A DNA stretch of 64,000 nt from Phymorhynchus buccinoides (GCA_017654935.2 CM065690.1:605339-669338), one strand, 5' to 3'; shown: positions 47,146 through 57,618, counted from the first letter of the stretch. Numbers and translations: made by a program. The notes: generated by a model not told the origin, from the sequence alone.

Positions 47146-47573
47146 CGAACGTCCCTATTTTCTCCCACCGGAAACTGTTGACGTCACGCGACAAGGAAAC
47201 TGTCAGCATAATGACAAAAACCAACGTCACACACAGGCACACACACACACACACACACATGTATGCGCGCACACACACACATACACGTGCACACATACAA
47301 AAAGAGACAGATCAAAATAGAACAAGACTGGTGTGACTTAAGTCAGGAAGTCAGGGGAAAAAAAACAAAAGTCAGGAAGTCAGGAAGTCGACTTATCCGT
47401 TTGACGTTTAGAAAAGATCTCGTTGATATAGACGAACGTCGAGTTATACGTTGTCGAGATATCCGTTGTTATCAAAGTCTTTTAAAGAGCACTTTTGGCT
47501 GGGAAATGATAAATCCGTCGACTTACGCAAAAGTCGACTTAAGTGTGTCGACTTAAAAGTATTAAGCTGTAGT

Positions 47574-47816
47574 CACTAACTGTAACCTAGGTCCTGTCTG
47601 AGCTGCATTTCCGATGGCGATTCGCTGTCAGAGGGTGTGTTGATCAGTGTAATGATGAAGACATTTGATATACTTTATAATATCTTATAATTACTGACCT
47701 AGATCCTGTCTGAGCTGCATTTCTGATGGCGATTCGCTGTCAGAGGTCGTATTGATCAGAACGTGTAATGATGAAGACATTGGATATATACTTTATAATA
47801 TCTTATAATCACTGAC
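47574..47816. repeat. Donor-side copies of COPB1 exon 1 (two plus the real one, 111-118 bp)
   Basis: On the minus strand each copy contains exon 1 from NTPSDSEPPSEMQLRQDL codons to the donor (GTCAGT, or GTTACAG/GTCAGTAAT variants), then about 50 nt with ATAAGATATTATAAAG. Copies show small differences (TTGATCAGTG, GGTCGTATTGATC). Confidence 0.9.
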
Positions 47817-47910
47817 CCAGGTCCTGTCTGAGCTGCATTTCCGATGGCGGTTCGCTGTCGGAGGGCGTGTTGATCAGGGTGTAGCATGGCTGGTCCACCA
47901 GTGAGGCCAT
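47817..47910 (-). CDS. COPB1: COPB1 exon 1, start codon (residues 1-31)
   Basis: The ATG at 47,908-47,910 opens MASLVDQPCYTLINTPSDSE then PPSEMQLRQDL plus the first base of Glu32, matching the beta-COP N-terminus (CYTLIN, SEPPSE). Six nt upstream of ATG is CCTCAG followed by GACAAG, a good acceptor, so this start exon probably follows a non-coding exon, as in vertebrate COPB1. Donor GTCAGT, phase 1. Confidence 0.93.
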
Positions 47911-47916
47911 CTTGTC

Positions 47917-48570
47917 CTGAGGCCACACAACCCAACAAAACAAATCAACCAACATGATCCACAGGGCGCAGCATGGCTGGTCCACCAGTGAGGCCACACA
48001 GTCCTGAGGCCACACAACCCAACAAAACAAATCAACCAACATGATCCACAGGGCGCAGCATGGCTGGTCCACCAGTGAGGCCACACAGTCCTGAGGCCAC
48101 ACAACCCAACAAAACAAATCAACCAACATGATCCACAGGGTGTAGCATGGCTGGTCCACCAGTGAGGCCACACAGTCCTGAGGCCACACAACCCAACAAA
48201 ACAAATCAACCAACATGATCCACAGGGCGCAGCATGGCTGGTCCACCAGTGAGGCCACACAGTCCTGAGGCCACACAAAACAAATCAACCAACATGATCC
48301 ACAGGGCGCAGCATGGCTGGTCCACCAGTGAGGTCATCTTGTCCTGAGGCCACACAGTCCAACAAAACAAATCAACCAACATGATCCACAGGGCGCAGCA
48401 TGGCTGGTCCACCAGTGAGGCCACACAGTCCTGAGGCCACACAACCCAACAAAACAAATCAACCAACATGATCCACAGGGCGCAGCATGGCTGGTCCACC
48501 AGTGAGGCCACACAGTCCTGAGGCCACACAACCCAACAAAACAAATCAACCAACATGATCCACACTTCAA
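47917..48570. repeat. Acceptor/start-codon array of COPB1 exon 1 (7 copies, 79-89 bp)
   Basis: Minus-strand units carry GTGTGGCCTCAG, then GGCCTCACTGGTGGACCAGC (SLVDQPC codons), then an intron-like TTGGTTGATTTGTTTTGTTG. In most units the ATG is replaced by TGTG. The unit near 48,330 keeps GACAAGATGACC, a second start codon in context (MTSLVDQPCC). Confidence 0.93.
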
Positions 48571-48901
48571 ACAATTTAAGACAAAAAACCCACAAGTCCA
48601 GTATAAGTCGAGTATAATAATAATACCATATATTTCTTACTATAAGTATGAGGTGGTACTTTTTTTCTCAGACTGAGACCCCTGTGCCTTATATGACTAA
48701 TAAAATAGTAAGAAAATATAATAACAAAATCTGAATTTTGCGTACAATTTGGGGGATGAGCCTTATAAGGTGTGACTTAAAGTCCAAAAATAGGGTAGTA
48801 GTAATCATATACAGTGAGCTAGCACCCACCAGTCATAGTACTGGGTAAATTATAGTCGGGTGAAGCCTAGGGCTTGACATTATTTTTTATAGTCACTACA
48901 C

Positions 48902-48944
<43 letters not shown>

Positions 48945-49345
48945 TGTGCGCATGTTTGTGTTGTGTGTGCGCGTGTGATGCGTTCATGTAGGCCCCTATA
49001 CGTGTATGTATGCATGGTGTGTGTGCTTGTGCTCGGTGTGTGAGTGTATGTTGTGAATATTATGTTGTTATTTCATGCTTGTGAATTGTGTGACAATGCA
49101 TACTTGTATTAGGCCTAGTAGTAGTAGTAGTAGTAGTAGTAGTCGTAGTAGCAGTAGTAGTAGTAGTAGTAGTAGTAGTAGCAGTAGTAGTAGTCACAGT
49201 AGTTGTTGATTAATATGTGTATTGTTTTGTTTGCTGATGTTATTGGATTTTTGTTTCATGTTTTTATTCCATTTCAATTTTGTGTAAAGCGCCCTGTAGC
49301 CTACATAGTAGGATGGGCGCTATATAAATTTTCCTAATTATTATT
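48571..49345 (+). other. Non-coding stretch ending in a LINE 3' tail
   Basis: A (GT)n lies at 48,905-48,945 and an (AGT)n at 49,119-49,198. GTAAAGCGCC followed by GGGCGCTATATAAATT near 49,285-49,330 matches the 3' end of the CR1/L2-type LINEs elsewhere in the window, in plus orientation. 48,620-48,800 has MITE-like features (CCTTATAAGG, TGACTTAAAGTCC). The missing COPB1 5' exon could lie here or further right. Confidence 0.5.
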
Positions 49346-50944
49346 ATTTGTGTGAATGATTTAATTGAAAGAGTGGAGTGAGGGAAAGAGAATATAGTAT
49401 TTTTTGTTTCAGACTTAGGGGATGTGCACATTACATGCAGAAATCTCATGCGCATATCTGAACATAAGTAAAAGAATGTAAGAAATACATTAAGCTTCAG
49501 CGGATGAGATAAGCACATGGGGAAACATATACACTTATTCCATCTGCTTATTTCTTACTTTCTTTTACTTTTGCTGATGAGCGCATGAAGTTTAGGCATG
49601 CAATGTGCACATCCCCTAAAAGCATCAAACACAGTGACTTGTACACATAATATTATTTGCTCGGCTTCTTTTTCTGGATACTGAATGACTGAAACACATA
49701 CCACACACTATCAACTATCAGCAAGACAGCCATTATGTGTTCTCAGTCATTCAGTCTCTTGTGTGTGTGTGTAGTGGGGGGGGGGGGGGGTGGGGGGAGG
49801 TTTTATAAGGGGGGTTTCACTGTCTTGTAATGGGAGGTTTTATAAGGAGGGCTTCACTGTATCTACTCTGAGTGATTGACTCTTGAGTTTATCTGCTTTG
49901 TTGAACTATCAGCAATCTTTCTGGATTGCTTTTCAAAATGTGTGTGTGCGTGTATTTGCTCAGCTTCTTTTTATGGGAGGTTTTATAAGGGGGGTTTCAC
50001 TGTATTACTGTGAGTGATTGAGAAGTGATTAACTATCTTGTAATAATAAGCAATAACAATAAAATAATAATGAAATAATAATAATACAATATAGCACAGT
50101 ATCCCACAGTAGGCCACATCACTAATTACTAATGCGGGCGCATACAAATTATACTTAAAAAAGTAAAGTCTCATATAAAAAACAGATTAAAAACATGAAA
50201 TAAAACATGAACCTGTATAAAAATTAAATAGCATATCACCCCAAAGAATGAGTTAAAAAAATCACACACACACACAGAAAGAGGGGAAAAAATAAGCGGA
50301 CGCGTAAATGTAGGACCATGTGTATTTGATTACATATAAACATTTGGAGAACAATATAATTTTGTAGGTGATTTGTGATGCCAACATGATCTTCTTTCAT
50401 TGGTGTTTTTGAAAAGTGGACTGGCATCAAGGTATTATATGTATGGCATTGACACAATTCACCACTTCCTACCATCCATACCCTGGATAATGTAGATACT
50501 GTATCATGAAATCACAAACACATTGACACACTCACTGACTGCATGCACACTCACACAATCAGTCATGTAATTAACATGGAATTGTTTTGGAGAATGGTTT
50601 GTCACTGTGTGCAATAATGCTTTGTTTTCATTACCTCTGCTACTTTTTAGTAATTAGTGAACAATGAGTGCTGATCAAGACAGAAAAAACAGAATGAAAA
50701 CAAATTTATTGACATATATTTATGTACAATGTATTAATAAATGACATGTAACACACCTATAACACGGCAAAAAAATGAAATTAAGCAAGAAGCTGCAAGT
50801 AAAAATGCCAATATGAGCTAAGTGACAGTTGGACATAATTATGTGTTGTTGTTTTTTACATGTATTGATAAAAGTCTTTGTTTTGTAATGGTGGTGGTAG
50901 TGGTGGTGTGAATAACAACAAAGTTTGATTTGAGAGGCATGGCA
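49346..50944. other. No gene; MITE-like AAGGGGGGTTTCACTGTA motifs
   Basis: TTTTATAAGGGGGGTTTCAC recurs at 49,801 and 49,979 and as a variant at 49,840, resembling ends of a small DNA transposon. A near-palindromic pair (CAATGTGCACATCCCCTAA at 49,600 and its reverse at 49,418) may mark another element. The rest is AT-rich without coding signal. Confidence 0.4.
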
Positions 50945-51560
50945 CAATGTTTGACGTTGCCTGTTGTTTGACGGTGCGCGTTGTATGGCCTGGCACAATG
51001 TTTGACGATGCCTGTTGTTTGACACTGTGCATTGAATGGCGTAGCGCAATGTTTGACGCTGCCTGTTGTTTGACGCTGCGCGTTGTATGGTGTGGCGCAT
51101 TGTTTGACGCTGCCTGTTGTTTGACGCTGCACGTTGTATGGCGTGGCGCAATGCTTGACGCTGCCTGTTGTTTGACGCTGCACGTTGTATGGCGTGGCGC
51201 AATGCTTGACGCTGCCTGTTGTTTGACGCTGCACGTTGTATGGCATGGCGCAATGTTTGACGCTGCCTGTTGTTTGATGCTGCGCGTTGTATGGCGTGGC
51301 GCAATGTTTGACGCTGCCTGTTGTTTGACGCTGCGCGTTGTATGGCGTGGCGCAATGTTTGACGCTGCCTGTTGTTCGACGCTGCGCGTTGTATGGTGTG
51401 GTGCAATGTTTGAGGCTGCCTGTTTGACGCTGCGCGTTGTATGGCGTGGCGCAATGTTTGACGCTGCCTGTTGTTTGACGCTGCGCGTTGTATGGCGTAG
51501 CGCAATGTTTGACGCTGCCTGTTGTTTGATGATGCGCGTTGTATGGCACTGCTTTGTATT
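50945..51560. repeat. 51-bp tandem array (about 12 copies)
   Basis: The unit contains TTTGACGCTGCCTGTTG, TTTGACGCTGC and GTTGTATGGCGTGGCGCAA. Because 51 is divisible by three, open frames of 222-291 residues appear on both strands; they are repeat translations. Confidence 0.93.
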
Positions 51561-52718
51561 AGTCTTTGTAATAGGTTTGTCATATGTCTGTTCAAATGTT
51601 ATCCAAGTACCATAGGCTGTCATATAGACAGATAGTCACACACACACACACAGCCAGGAAGGAACAGACTATGCTGAAAACATTAACCAGCTTTCGCCAC
51701 GCGGCTGGTTAAAAAAAAGGAAAATATAAACTAATAAAGGAAATCTTCTTTCTTCTTTTTCTCTTTAGGGCCCACGACCAATTAATTGATGATAAATCAG
51801 TACATACTGATACAGACACACACAGAGACACAGACAGTTAAACACAGTACACACTTAAATGCACACTAGGCCTAATCAAAATTTATGTGGTAGTCATTAG
51901 TCAGTCTAGGCCCACATAGTTCTACAACCTACTGCAACAAAGACATAGAATATAATTTTGTTTCTGCATCGATGTTAGTAGCCACCCTCAGCTGCCTTCG
52001 AATGATTAAAGATCACGTGGAGTTGTCTTCTTCGGTCGACCAGATCTATGGACCCTCCCAAAGCGTTGAATCAGTCTGACAATGACCGAGATGGACATCG
52101 TTATAGATCTACATGTATATGCTTAACACTTATGTTTAAGTTTGCGGGATTCGTCAGTCACAATGACAAGAAATCTACACAACTTGAGTCCAAACATGAA
52201 ATGTGTCGATTGTTTTGTAGGCCTACTTTCACTTCTGACTGACTGGGCTTAGGCCTCTACTCGTTCTCTTTGCTTTACTTTCACCACTTAGCCAGGCACA
52301 CGGCTTTTCAGAAAAAGTTGACCACGTATACTATTGTTCAGCTTCATCAAATTTCCAACAAGGCTACTTTGAATTGGAAGCAATAGCATTTATCTTCAAT
52401 ATAATAAATGATGTGATGATGACAGATCGATAAACACTGAAACAGGCCTTTGCCTTGGTCTGTTCAGTGTTCCGTGTTCGTGCTGATCGAGTAATACAAC
52501 TCTCTTGTTCACAAAACTGAAAGAAGCAGACTTTGAGGTTCGTAAACATGACGAGGGTGACAAAACTACATCTTTGCATTATGATCTAGACTAACATCTG
52601 ACGGCAAGAAAGAAAAGGTAATCGGAAGAAAAAACAATGGCGTGTTTTGGATAGATCACTGATCTAAAAACAAAGATCAGCGACAATGTTTTGTTCCTTC
52701 AAGTATGAAGAGTTCTCG
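51561..52718. other. No recognised feature
   Basis: Possible hairpin at 51,691-51,710 (AACCAGC ... GCTGGTT). Short open frames such as the one at 52,048 lack any recognisable similarity. An E-box-like CACGTG lies at 52,013. Confidence 0.4.
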
Positions 52719-52905
52719 TGTTCGGCCGAACAAGAAACTTGTTCACAGGACACGACTTGTGAACGAGATTCGGCCCGAACGGCTGTTCGGCGAACAACGA
52801 AGCGCTGTTCGGGCTGCATGTTCGGGGGCAATTAAGGGAAAACTCCGTTCGGCCGAACATTTCTGTTCGGCGAACACAGATTCGGGCTGTCCGTTCGGGC
52901 AGCTA
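52719..52905. other. Cluster of GTTCGGC palindromic motifs
   Basis: GTTCGGCCGAAC occurs at 52,720 and 52,847, GTTCGGCGAAC at 52,785 and 52,865, with further half-sites GTTCGGG and TTCGGCCC between. This density in 190 bp is far above chance in this AT-leaning DNA. Function unknown. Confidence 0.65.
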
Positions 52906-52974
52906 AGGGTGGCTTTTACGGTTGCTTTGATCTTCTGTCGCAGCTTTCCTCTTGGTGGTGCTCTCAGTGTATGT

Positions 52975-53393
52975 TTGTCTGTCTGTGTCTCTCTCTCTCG
53001 CTTTCTGTCTCTGTCCCCCCCCCCCCCCTCTGTCTTTGTCTCTCTCTGTCTCTCTGTCTGTCTCTCTCTCTCTCTCTGTCTTTGTCTATCTCTCTCTCTA
53101 TGTCTCATGTCTCTGTCTGTCTGTCTCTCTCTCTCTCTGTCTCTCTCTCTCTTCTGTCTATCTCTCTCTCTATGTCTCATGTCTCTGTATGCCTATGTGT
53201 CTCTCTCTCTCTCTGTCTGTCTCTCTCTCTCTCTCTGTCTGTCTGTCTATCTGTCTCTCTCTCTGTCTGCCTCTGTGCCTGCTCCGGGGTGGAGGACGTT
53301 AAACAAAATTTCATTCATCCAACTGGAACAGCAGTTGTCCTCTTTGCTCTCTGTCTATGTCTCTCTGTCTGTCTGTCTTTCTTTGTGTGTGTC

Positions 53394-53430
<37 letters not shown>

Positions 53431-53433
53431 TCC

Positions 53434-53465
<32 letters not shown>
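52975..53465. repeat. (TCTG/TCTC)n low-complexity tract
   Basis: Pyrimidine-rich with C runs at 53,017 and 53,434. It surrounds a dispersed repeat piece at 53,280-53,345. Confidence 0.9.
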
Positions 53466-54360
53466 GGAGGATGTTAAACACATTTTCATTCATCCACATC
53501 CTGACACAACATTTGAAGAGCTTATGTCTTGTGTTCACACCCTACAGCGCAAAGAAGGAAATTTCGGTTTTCAAGGTCACACGTCAAGGTCAAGGTCAGC
53601 ATGGTGATAATTTATGCTCGGGTGTTTTCTACTCTAGGGTATACAGTGCCAGACACAATATGAAGCGCTTCTGTTAAGTACAAATGTGGAAAATATGGCT
53701 GAAAACACAATTTGTAGACCCCTACCACTTTCAAGGCCTACGATCTCCCGGACCGTGACCATGACCGGTATGCCACCATCAGAACGGGCATACACCAAAG
53801 TACCTACATGCCAAATTTGAAGACTCTAACACCAACGGTGTGGGAGTAATGGCCCCTTAAAGATTTTCGGTTTTCAAGGTGGTACACCAAGGTCAAGGTC
53901 ACGACGGCAAAATGGTTTGCGCAGATGCCTTTCTCTCATAGTGACACACCAGCAGACAAAATTTGACGCGATTCGGTCAAGCGGTTCGGGAGATATCCTT
54001 GGGACAGACAGAAGGAGAAAAAATGACCCTCCGATTTTCAGGCTCCAGCGATCTTTTTTACCAAGTTTCAACATCCTATGTCGATCGGTGCCCGAGATAT
54101 GTCTAAAAATAGATTTTTGGTTTTCAAGGCCGTACGTCAAGGTCAGGGTCAGGGTCACGACGGCAAAATGGTTTGCGCGGATCTCTTCCTATTAAGGTGG
54201 CACACCTTCACACAAAATTTGACGCGATTCGGTCAAGCGGTTCGGGAGATATCCTTGGGACAGACAGAAAAAAAAGAAAAAACAACAACAACAAAAACAA
54301 AAAAAAAAAAAAACAGACAAACCAGCCCATCGCAAAGTCCGATCACCTTCGTGACGGACA
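53280..54360. repeat. Dispersed invertebrate repeat, two internal ~250-bp copies
   Basis: GGACGTTAAACAAA at 53,292 and GGATGTTAAACACA at 53,468 match 37,877. At 53,870-54,270 a segment with GACGGCAAAATGGTTTGCGC and GATTCGGTCAAGCGGTTCGG occurs twice. Frames are interrupted and not conserved. Confidence 0.65.
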
Positions 54361-54394
54361 ATGAAACATCAGCCACATCATTTTATTCTGACAG

Positions 54395-54660
54395 CATTCA
54401 AGAAATTCTGACAATTTACATAATCCCAAACCAAGATGCACATTAATAAAAGTCGGACAATTTACATAATCCCAAACCAAGATGCACATTAATAAAAGTC
54501 GGACAACTTACATAATCCCAAACCAAGATGCACATTAATAAAAGTCGGACAACTTACATAATCCCAAACCAAGATGCACATTAATAAAAGTCGGACAACT
54601 TACATAATCCCAAACCAAGATGCACATTAATAAAAGTCGGACAACTTCAGAAAAACAAAT
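54395..54660. repeat. 46-bp tandem array (5-6 copies)
   Basis: The unit contains ACATAATCCCAAACCAAGAT and TTAATAAAAGTCGGAC; copies are nearly identical. Confidence 0.93.
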
Positions 54661-54692
54661 AAACAAATCCTGAGGAGAAAAAAACAGCAACA

Positions 54693-55128
54693 AACACTTG
54701 TGACCTGTCACCACAAAATGAGTCGTGATGTCCCAGATGTCACTTTTGAGTTATTCACAAATTGTTATTTTGCATTAAAAAAGCTTTCCAACAAACCAAA
54801 AAGTTTGTAAATCCGACTATTTGTTGAAAAGTTATGAAGATTTGAAATCGTATACTCAGGGAATCGGCGAAATGAAAAAATGCAACCAGAAAATTTCTAA
54901 ATGTGTACAAAACAACCAGATGTTTGTGAAATAAACACACTTTTAAGGCAGAAAGCATTGTTTTTACACTTCAATACTTATGTACATGGTACTGGTAGAT
55001 AAAGACCCATTGTTCAAAAAGTCAAAATCTGAGAATTGATGATTTGACCCCCTTCCACATAAAATTGTCCCTAGGGGACAAGTGAACTAGGGACAATGCG
55101 ACTCATTTTGTGGTGACGGGTCACAATT
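54693..55128. mobile_element. MITE with ~36-bp terminal inverted repeats
   Basis: Left end GTGACCTGTCACCACAAAAT then GAGTCG...TCCC. The right end in reverse is GTGACCCGTCACCACAAAAT then GAGTCGCATTGTCCC. About 430 bp, AT-rich interior, no coding capacity. Confidence 0.75.
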
Positions 55129-55655
55129 GAAGAATAAGAAAATTTAAGATTAAAAAAATCCGGTTATTTATCGCACAGCGACGGGAGTCACGCCCACATG
55201 AGATGTCTTGGCGCGCGCGCAAATGAGTCAGTCCGGTGCAAGATGAGTGTCGGGAACAGACGTGTATTGTGTAGTGCTGTGAATGAGTTACTAGATTAGC
55301 GATGCAATAGGCTACTTTCTCTTTCCAAAATAACAAAGAAAATCAGGTTATTGTAATAAAGTTTGTCTTTACTCGTCAGATCAGAATGGGGACACTTTAT
55401 AAGCCTTACCAGAGGCAAATGTTTATTGCGATGCCTAGGCCAATTTCTAGTCAAGCTGCTTCCAGCCAGCGCTATGAATGGCATCCTACTGTGTTTAACG
55501 GCTGTTTCAAAGCAGCCACAATCCATCCCCGTACACAAACAAACACCGAACAGTGACAAGCCAATCAAGCTGTGGTTCTTTAAATTGTCAAAAACAATCT
55601 CAGAACAGGTAAACACTGTTAAACTGAAACAATTAAGTCTACTTTGAACTTTGAA
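55129..55655. other. No recognised feature
   Basis: Unique-looking sequence; short frames on both strands show no recognisable similarity. Confidence 0.4.
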
Positions 55656-55984
55656 GGGAGCACTACCTGAGCAGGCATGGTTCGTGGATGGTAAACCTGG
55701 AAGGCAGTGATATGCGTGTTAACAACATTACAGTTCATAAACTTCATTATTTAAAAACAGTGGAGCACTACCTGAGCAGGCATGGTTCGTGGATGGTAAA
55801 CCTGGAAGGCAGTGATATGCGTGTTACAGACATTACAGTTCATAAACTTCATTATTTAAAAACAGTGGAGCACTACCTGAGCAGGCATGGTTCGTGGATG
55901 GTAAACCTGGAAGGCAGTGATATGCGTGTTACAGACATTACAGTTCATAAACTTCATTATTTAAAAACAGTGGAGCACAAATAA
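55656..55984. repeat. 105-bp tandem array, three copies
   Basis: The unit begins GGAGCACTACCTGAGCAGGC. At 105 bp it keeps one frame open (MVNLEGSDMRVTDITVHKLH). The first copy differs (GTTAACAACATT for GTTACAGACATT). No family is recognised for the peptide. Confidence 0.9.
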
Positions 55985-56120
55985 TACAAAATCTTCAGTC
56001 AAATTCTTATTTGACTCATAATTATATTATCAAAGTTTTGCATAACAATAGAAATTTCACCTTTTTTCTTGCTTAGTACAAAATAGTAGTTAGTATCTGA
56101 AATTGTAATCTGGGGGTGGT

Positions 56121-56276
56121 CAATAGGGCATTTGCCGCGTGCCGGCGACCTTGAATTTGACCTGAGTTGAATCTAGAGAGTTTAATTAGAGAGGTCAGCG
56201 CAACTCAGGCAGAACGAACGCGGGCAATTTAGTAGTCTAGCATAGAGAACGAACACTCGTGGCAAATGCCCTATTG
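56121..56276. mobile_element. Short hairpin MITE (16-bp perfect inverted ends)
   Basis: CAATAGGGCATTTGCC at 56,121-56,136 is mirrored exactly at 56,261-56,276. 156 bp in total. Confidence 0.7.
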
Positions 56277-56453
56277 ATTGGTAATCAGTAAATTACTTTG
56301 TAGCCAAATTGCTATTATCTGTTCCACAGAGAACCACCTATCCAATGATATATGACATGCAGGGATTACGTTGATGTTTCTAAAGTTATGCTACTTTTCC
56401 TTCATAAATTAAGGAATTTGGTCACCACTGTCTCTCTTTATTGATATATAATA

Positions 56454-56669
56454 CAGTGGAATCTCCCTTATAAGAACTTCAAAAATCATCCAAAATGAGG
56501 TCTTATAAAGGAGGGGTCTTAATTAAAACTCTTATATTAAGTCATAAAGGAGGCAATTTTAATACTTACAAAGAAGGGCAATGTCTCAGAGAAGTAGGTC
56601 TTATAATATGGGAGGGAGTCTTATAATGGGAGGTCTTATAGTTATAGTACTATTAGGGAGATTCCACAG
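56454..56669. mobile_element. MITE, TA target site, CAGTGGAATCTCCCT ends
   Basis: Left end CAGTGGAATCTCCCTTAT after TA; right end in reverse CTGTGGAATCTCCCTAAT before TA. The interior repeats TCTTATAA and GGGAGG motifs. Resembles pogo/Tigger-derived MITEs. Confidence 0.7.
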
Positions 56670-57086
56670 TACTTGGAAAAAAATACTTTGAAATTGAGTA
56701 GCTTTTGACTCAGTCGTCAGATTTTAAAAATAATCATGCCTCTGTAAATCTGACGTTTTCCTCTTTCAAACAACGTATATATATCCAAGGGTTAAACCTG
56801 ATAATTTTCAAAAAAAGGAAATGGGGCAGGGGTCCAGGGGCTGACTTAGTGACTAGGTCCCCGGCGGAGTGGGCAGAGCCCCTATTGGGGAGTCAGGGGG
56901 GCGTTTCACCTCTTGGTCAACAGGAAAACATGCTAGCTACGGGGTTTACACTTGGCACGACATGGACCAGCAAGCACATCCGTTTCCGTTTCAGCAAAAC
57001 CGAAAACCGTTTCTATGCAGCAATCGGATTTTCGCTTACCGCAAAGCCATTTTTTCCTTCTTTTTCGTTGTTGAAATTTTTCAAAA

Positions 57087-57193
57087 AAACGGATTTCAGT
57101 CTGTACCAATGGTACAAATAGCTCAGTACTTCAGAGAACACACAACACAACAGACACTGACTGAGTACCAATGGTACAGACTGAAATCCGTTT
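57087..57193. repeat. Inverted repeat (29-bp arms) with a transposed loop
   Basis: Arms 57,087-57,115 and 57,165-57,193 match at 28 of 29 positions. The 49-bp loop (AATAGCTCAGTACTTCAGAG and following) recurs almost unchanged at about 57,681-57,730. Confidence 0.85.
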
Positions 57194-57353
57194 AAAAAAA
57201 AAAAAAAGGACTTCCTTCATGAGAAGGAAGCAGTTTAAGCCACATGTATATCTACTAATAATCTAGGCCTAGGTTTTTTTCCAAGACACTTGCGCACAAT
57301 TTTTGCATCCCGTGATTCAGCCCCGTAACCGTAGCCTAAACGCTAAAGAATGC

Positions 57354-57618
57354 GTGTTACGGACCCGTTGTCGCATGAAAAAAGGTAGCTCGTTAAAAAA
57401 AAGTAGCTCGCTACCTATGAGTCTGTATTTGCGGCATTTTGCGACATTGAGCATGAACCACAAATTTCACTTGTTTCTAGGGTTAGGGATAGGGTTAGGG
57501 TTAGGTAAATGGTTAAAGTAAAGAAAGTGAAATTTGTGGTTGTCGCAAATACACTCTCATACTAGTAGCGAGCTACTTTTTTTTAACGTGCTACCTTTTT
57601 TCATACGACACCCGTAAC
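57354..57618. repeat. Imperfect palindrome with a TTAGGG-rich loop
   Basis: Arms of about 95-118 bp (57,354-57,471 and 57,523-57,618) share GTAGCTCGCTAC, TTAAAAAAAAGTAGC and ATGAAAAAAGGTAGC in inverted order. The loop holds CTAGGGTTAGGGATAGGGTT plus AGGGTTAGG. 57,619-58,239 to the right shows no gene. Confidence 0.88.

Larger units (their letters stand above)
42763..47569. mobile_element. Candidate pogo/Tigger-like element (TA target site) with nested insertions
   Basis: The ends read CAGTCGAATATGCTTAAGTC on the left and, in reverse, CAGCTTAATACTTTTAAGTC on the right, each next to TA. Both ends carry subterminal GTCGACTTATCCGT and CGGATATCTCGA motifs: about five on the left (42,780-43,060) and several on the right (47,385-47,560). 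No transposase is seen; the interior holds two LINE fragments, a second inverted-repeat element and simple repeats. The superfamily is inferred from TA and CAG ends only. Confidence 0.5.
709..47916 (-). other. COPB1: COPB1 gene, 5' part (beta-COP, COPI coatomer subunit), exons 1-8
   Basis: Beta-COP is a core subunit of the cytosolic coatomer that coats Golgi-derived COPI vesicles for retrograde Golgi-to-ER and intra-Golgi transport. Eight minus-strand exons (47,817-47,910; 40,065-40,294; 34,756-34,925; 19,950-20,064; 15,487-15,579; 11,475-11,612; 3,777-3,896; 709-816) total 1,068 nt, that is 356 codons, and join without a frame break in phases 1,0,2,0,0,0,0. The product matches the N-terminal HEAT/ARM-repeat (adaptin-like) solenoid of beta-COP throughout, with hallmark segments [53 protein letters not shown] and [14 protein letters not shown]. 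All introns are GT-AG. About 63% of the protein, including the appendage domain, lies beyond position 1. The ATG exon is preceded by an acceptor, so a non-coding 5' exon and the promoter should lie above 48.6 kb; I could not locate them. Every exon looks intact. Confidence 0.95.

Noticed and set aside
50720..51623. 222-291-aa frames
   Set aside because: Translations of the 51-bp array in several frames.
51685..51712. Histone mRNA 3' stem-loop
   Set aside because: The hairpin AACCAGC...GCTGGTT does not match the histone consensus and no histone gene is nearby.
52952..53607. 300-aa Ser/Leu-rich frame
   Set aside because: The (TCTC/TCTG)n tract dominates it; the 5' part is the GTTCGG cluster with no recognisable domain.
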